Assembly: GCA_036925085.1 (NCBI GenBank)
Contig: JAUPFP010000187.1
Location: 28,434 to 92,433 of the forward strand
Length of the DNA: 64,000 nucleotides
Direction: 5' to 3'
DNA from: Brachycybe producta
Taxonomy: Eukaryota > Arthropoda > Diplopoda > Playtdesmida > Andrognathidae
Positions 62,900-64,000 of this stretch are shown in pieces. The notes under the pieces are model-generated. The model worked only from the letters and a program-made list of their open reading frames with translations. It ran no database searches and was not told the origin of the DNA. Position numbers and translations under genes: made by a program. Within the stretch, counting starts at the first letter, position 1. Each line of letters begins with the position of its first letter.

Positions 62900-64000
62900 T
62901 GAAGTTGAAATTGAAGTTGAACTTCAAGTTAAATTTGAAGTTGAAATTGAAGTTGAAATTGAAGTTGAAATTGAAGTTAAAATTGAAGTTGAAGTTGAAG
63001 TTGAAATTGAAGTTGAAATTGAAGTTGAAATTGAAGTTGAAATTGAAGTTGAAGTTGAAATTGAAATTGAAGTTGAAATTGAAGTTGAAATTGAAGTTGA
63101 AATTGAAGTAGAAATTGAAGTTGAAATTGAAGTTGAAATTGGAGTTGAAATTGAAGTTGAAATTGAAGTTGAAATTGAAGTTGAAATTGAAGTTGAAACT
63201 GAAGTTGAATTTGAAATTGAAATTGCAGTTGAAATTGAAGTTGAAATTGAAGTTAAAATTGAAGTTGAAGTTGAAGTTGAAATTGAAGTTAAAATTGAAG
63301 TTGAAATTGAAGTTGAAATTGAAGTTGAACTTCAAGTTAAATTTGAAGTTAAAAATGAAGTTGAAATTGAAGTTGAAATTGAAGTTGAAATTGAAGTTGA
63401 AATTGAAGTTAAAATTGAAGTTGAAATTGAAGTTGAAATTAAAGTTTAGATTGAAGTTGAAACTGAAGTTGAATTTTAAATTGAAATTGCAGTTGAAATT
63501 GAAGTTGAAATTGAAGTTGAAATTGAAGTTGAAATTGAAGTTGAAATTGAAGTTGAAATTGAAGTTGAACTTCAAGTTAAATTTGAAGTTGAAATTGAAG
63601 TTGAAATTGAAGTTGAAATTGAAGTTAAAATTGAAGTTGAAGTTGAAGTTGAAATTGAAGTTGAAATTGAAGTTGAAATTGAAGTTGAAATTGAAGTTGA
63701 AGTTGAAATTGAAATTGAAGTTGAAATTGAAGTTGAAATTGAAGTTGAAATTGAAGTAGAAATTGAAGTTGAAATTGAAGTTGAAATTGGAGTTGAAATT
63801 GAAGTTGAAATTGAAGTTGAAATTGAAGTTGAAATTGAAGTTGAAACTGAAGTTGAATTTGAAATTGAAATTGCAGTTGAAATTGAAGTTGAAATTGAAG
63901 TTAAAATTGAAGTTGAAGTTGAAGTTGAAATTGAAGTTAAAATTGAAGTTGAAATTGAAGTTGAAATTGAAGTTGAACTTCAAGTTAAATTTGAAGTTAA
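62900..64000. repeat. 648-bp tandem unit at the right edge
   Basis: GGAGTTG is at 63141 and 63789, and GCAG at 63225 and 63873, all 648 bp (54 monomers) apart. The palindromic box recurs at about 63,334 and 63,981. The first copy contains, and the second is cut off before, the region where GTTTAGATT would occur (63444). The last complete palindromic box is at 63,967-63,983. Confidence 0.83.

Larger units (their letters stand above)
1..64000. repeat. Satellite array of 12-bp monomer GAAGTTGAAATT, spanning the whole window
   Basis: Every line of the window is made of the 12-mer GAAGTTGAAATT or one- to three-base variants of it. The 12-mer is a dimer of the hexamer GAARTT. Doubled hexamers (GAAGTTGAAGTT, or GAAATTGAAATT) occur repeatedly, so the hexamer is the deeper unit. 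The array starts and stops mid-unit at the window edges, so it is longer than 64 kb. Orientation never changes, and I see no non-satellite insertion. Known biology: long homogeneous arrays with higher-order structure are typical of eukaryotic heterochromatin. The chromosomal role is inference only. No promoter, RBS, tRNA, rRNA or conventional gene is visible anywhere. Confidence 0.98.
51060..64000. repeat. Right-hand domain: higher-order repeats tagged by GTTTAGATT
   Basis: GTTTAGATT occurs at 51386, 52658, 53654, 54974, 56246, 56618, 57902, 61152, 62052 and 63444, and I saw it nowhere to the left. Spacings are 1272, 996, 1320, 1272, 372, 1284, 3250, 900 and 1392 bp; all but 3250 are whole multiples of 12. 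A second domain-specific word, GTTAAATTTTAAGTTGATAT followed by GAAGATG, usually lies 190-240 bp downstream. TTAAAATAAAAG recurs at about 52,024, 54,328, 55,612, 57,256, 58,971 and 60,507. The AAATGTG word and the B cassette are absent here. Confidence 0.88.

Noticed and set aside
1..64000. Telomeric repeat
   Set aside because: GAAGTTGAAATT does not match TTAGGG, TTTAGGG, TTAGG or other known telomere repeats; it has no GG runs.
1..64000. CRISPR array
   Set aside because: There are no unique spacers; repeats are directly joined and as short as 6-12 bp.
1..64000. H-DNA or G-quadruplex-forming tract
   Set aside because: The + strand is purine-rich but TT or T interrupts every 4 bases, so there is no long pure purine run, and G runs are absent apart from occasional GG.
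1..64000. CENP-B box
   Set aside because: The canonical box needs CG-rich core bases (TTCG and CGGG), and CpG is almost absent here. The palindromic TTGAAGTTGAACTTCAA box does not resemble it.

Overview
The whole 64 kb window is one uninterrupted satellite-DNA array. I found no gene, RNA gene, transposon or other non-repetitive stretch. The basic unit on the + strand is the 12-mer GAAGTTGAAATT, itself two GAARTT hexamers (GAAGTT + GAAATT). The array runs in one orientation and continues past both ends of the window. The consensus has 5 A, 4 T, 3 G and 0 C, so the + strand is almost free of cytosine and about 25% GC. Such an array is what one expects in eukaryotic nuclear heterochromatin (centromere, pericentromere, subtelomere, or a B or sex chromosome). 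The sequence does not identify the species or the chromosomal location.

Five of the six reading frames of the consensus have no stop codon (EVEI and KLKL on +; NFNF, ISTS and FQLQ on -). Open frames up to 13.5 kb are therefore produced by the repeat itself and are not genes; none is annotated as a CDS.

The real information is in variant 12-mers arranged in fixed order, forming nested higher-order repeats (HORs). Recurrent words include an A cassette (GAATTTTAAGTTGATATT, then GATGTT and GTTAAAATT), a B cassette (GACATT, then AAATTAAGTTTGAATTTG), a GCAG word, an AAATGTG word, and a palindromic box TTGAAGTTGAACTTCAA. Left part (1-12 kb): 864-888 bp HORs, then two tandem copies of a ~3.3-3.7 kb block. 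12-25 kb: local HORs of 336, 924, 996, ~700, ~995 and 720 bp. 25-51 kb: a ~2.0 kb HOR tagged by GTAGTTG, nested in larger duplications with offsets of ~2.6, 5.4-5.6, 7.6, 12.3 and ~17.8 kb. 51-64 kb: a different HOR, commonly ~1.27-1.32 kb, tagged by GTTTAGATT, with a 648 bp unit at the right edge.

Most length differences between copies are multiples of 6 or 12 bp, with a small set of heritable 1-nt register shifts. The array thus looks like a record of unequal exchange or amplification at several scales. The palindromic box is rare on the left and common on the right. Block coordinates are approximate, because edges between near-identical 12-mers cannot be placed exactly by eye.
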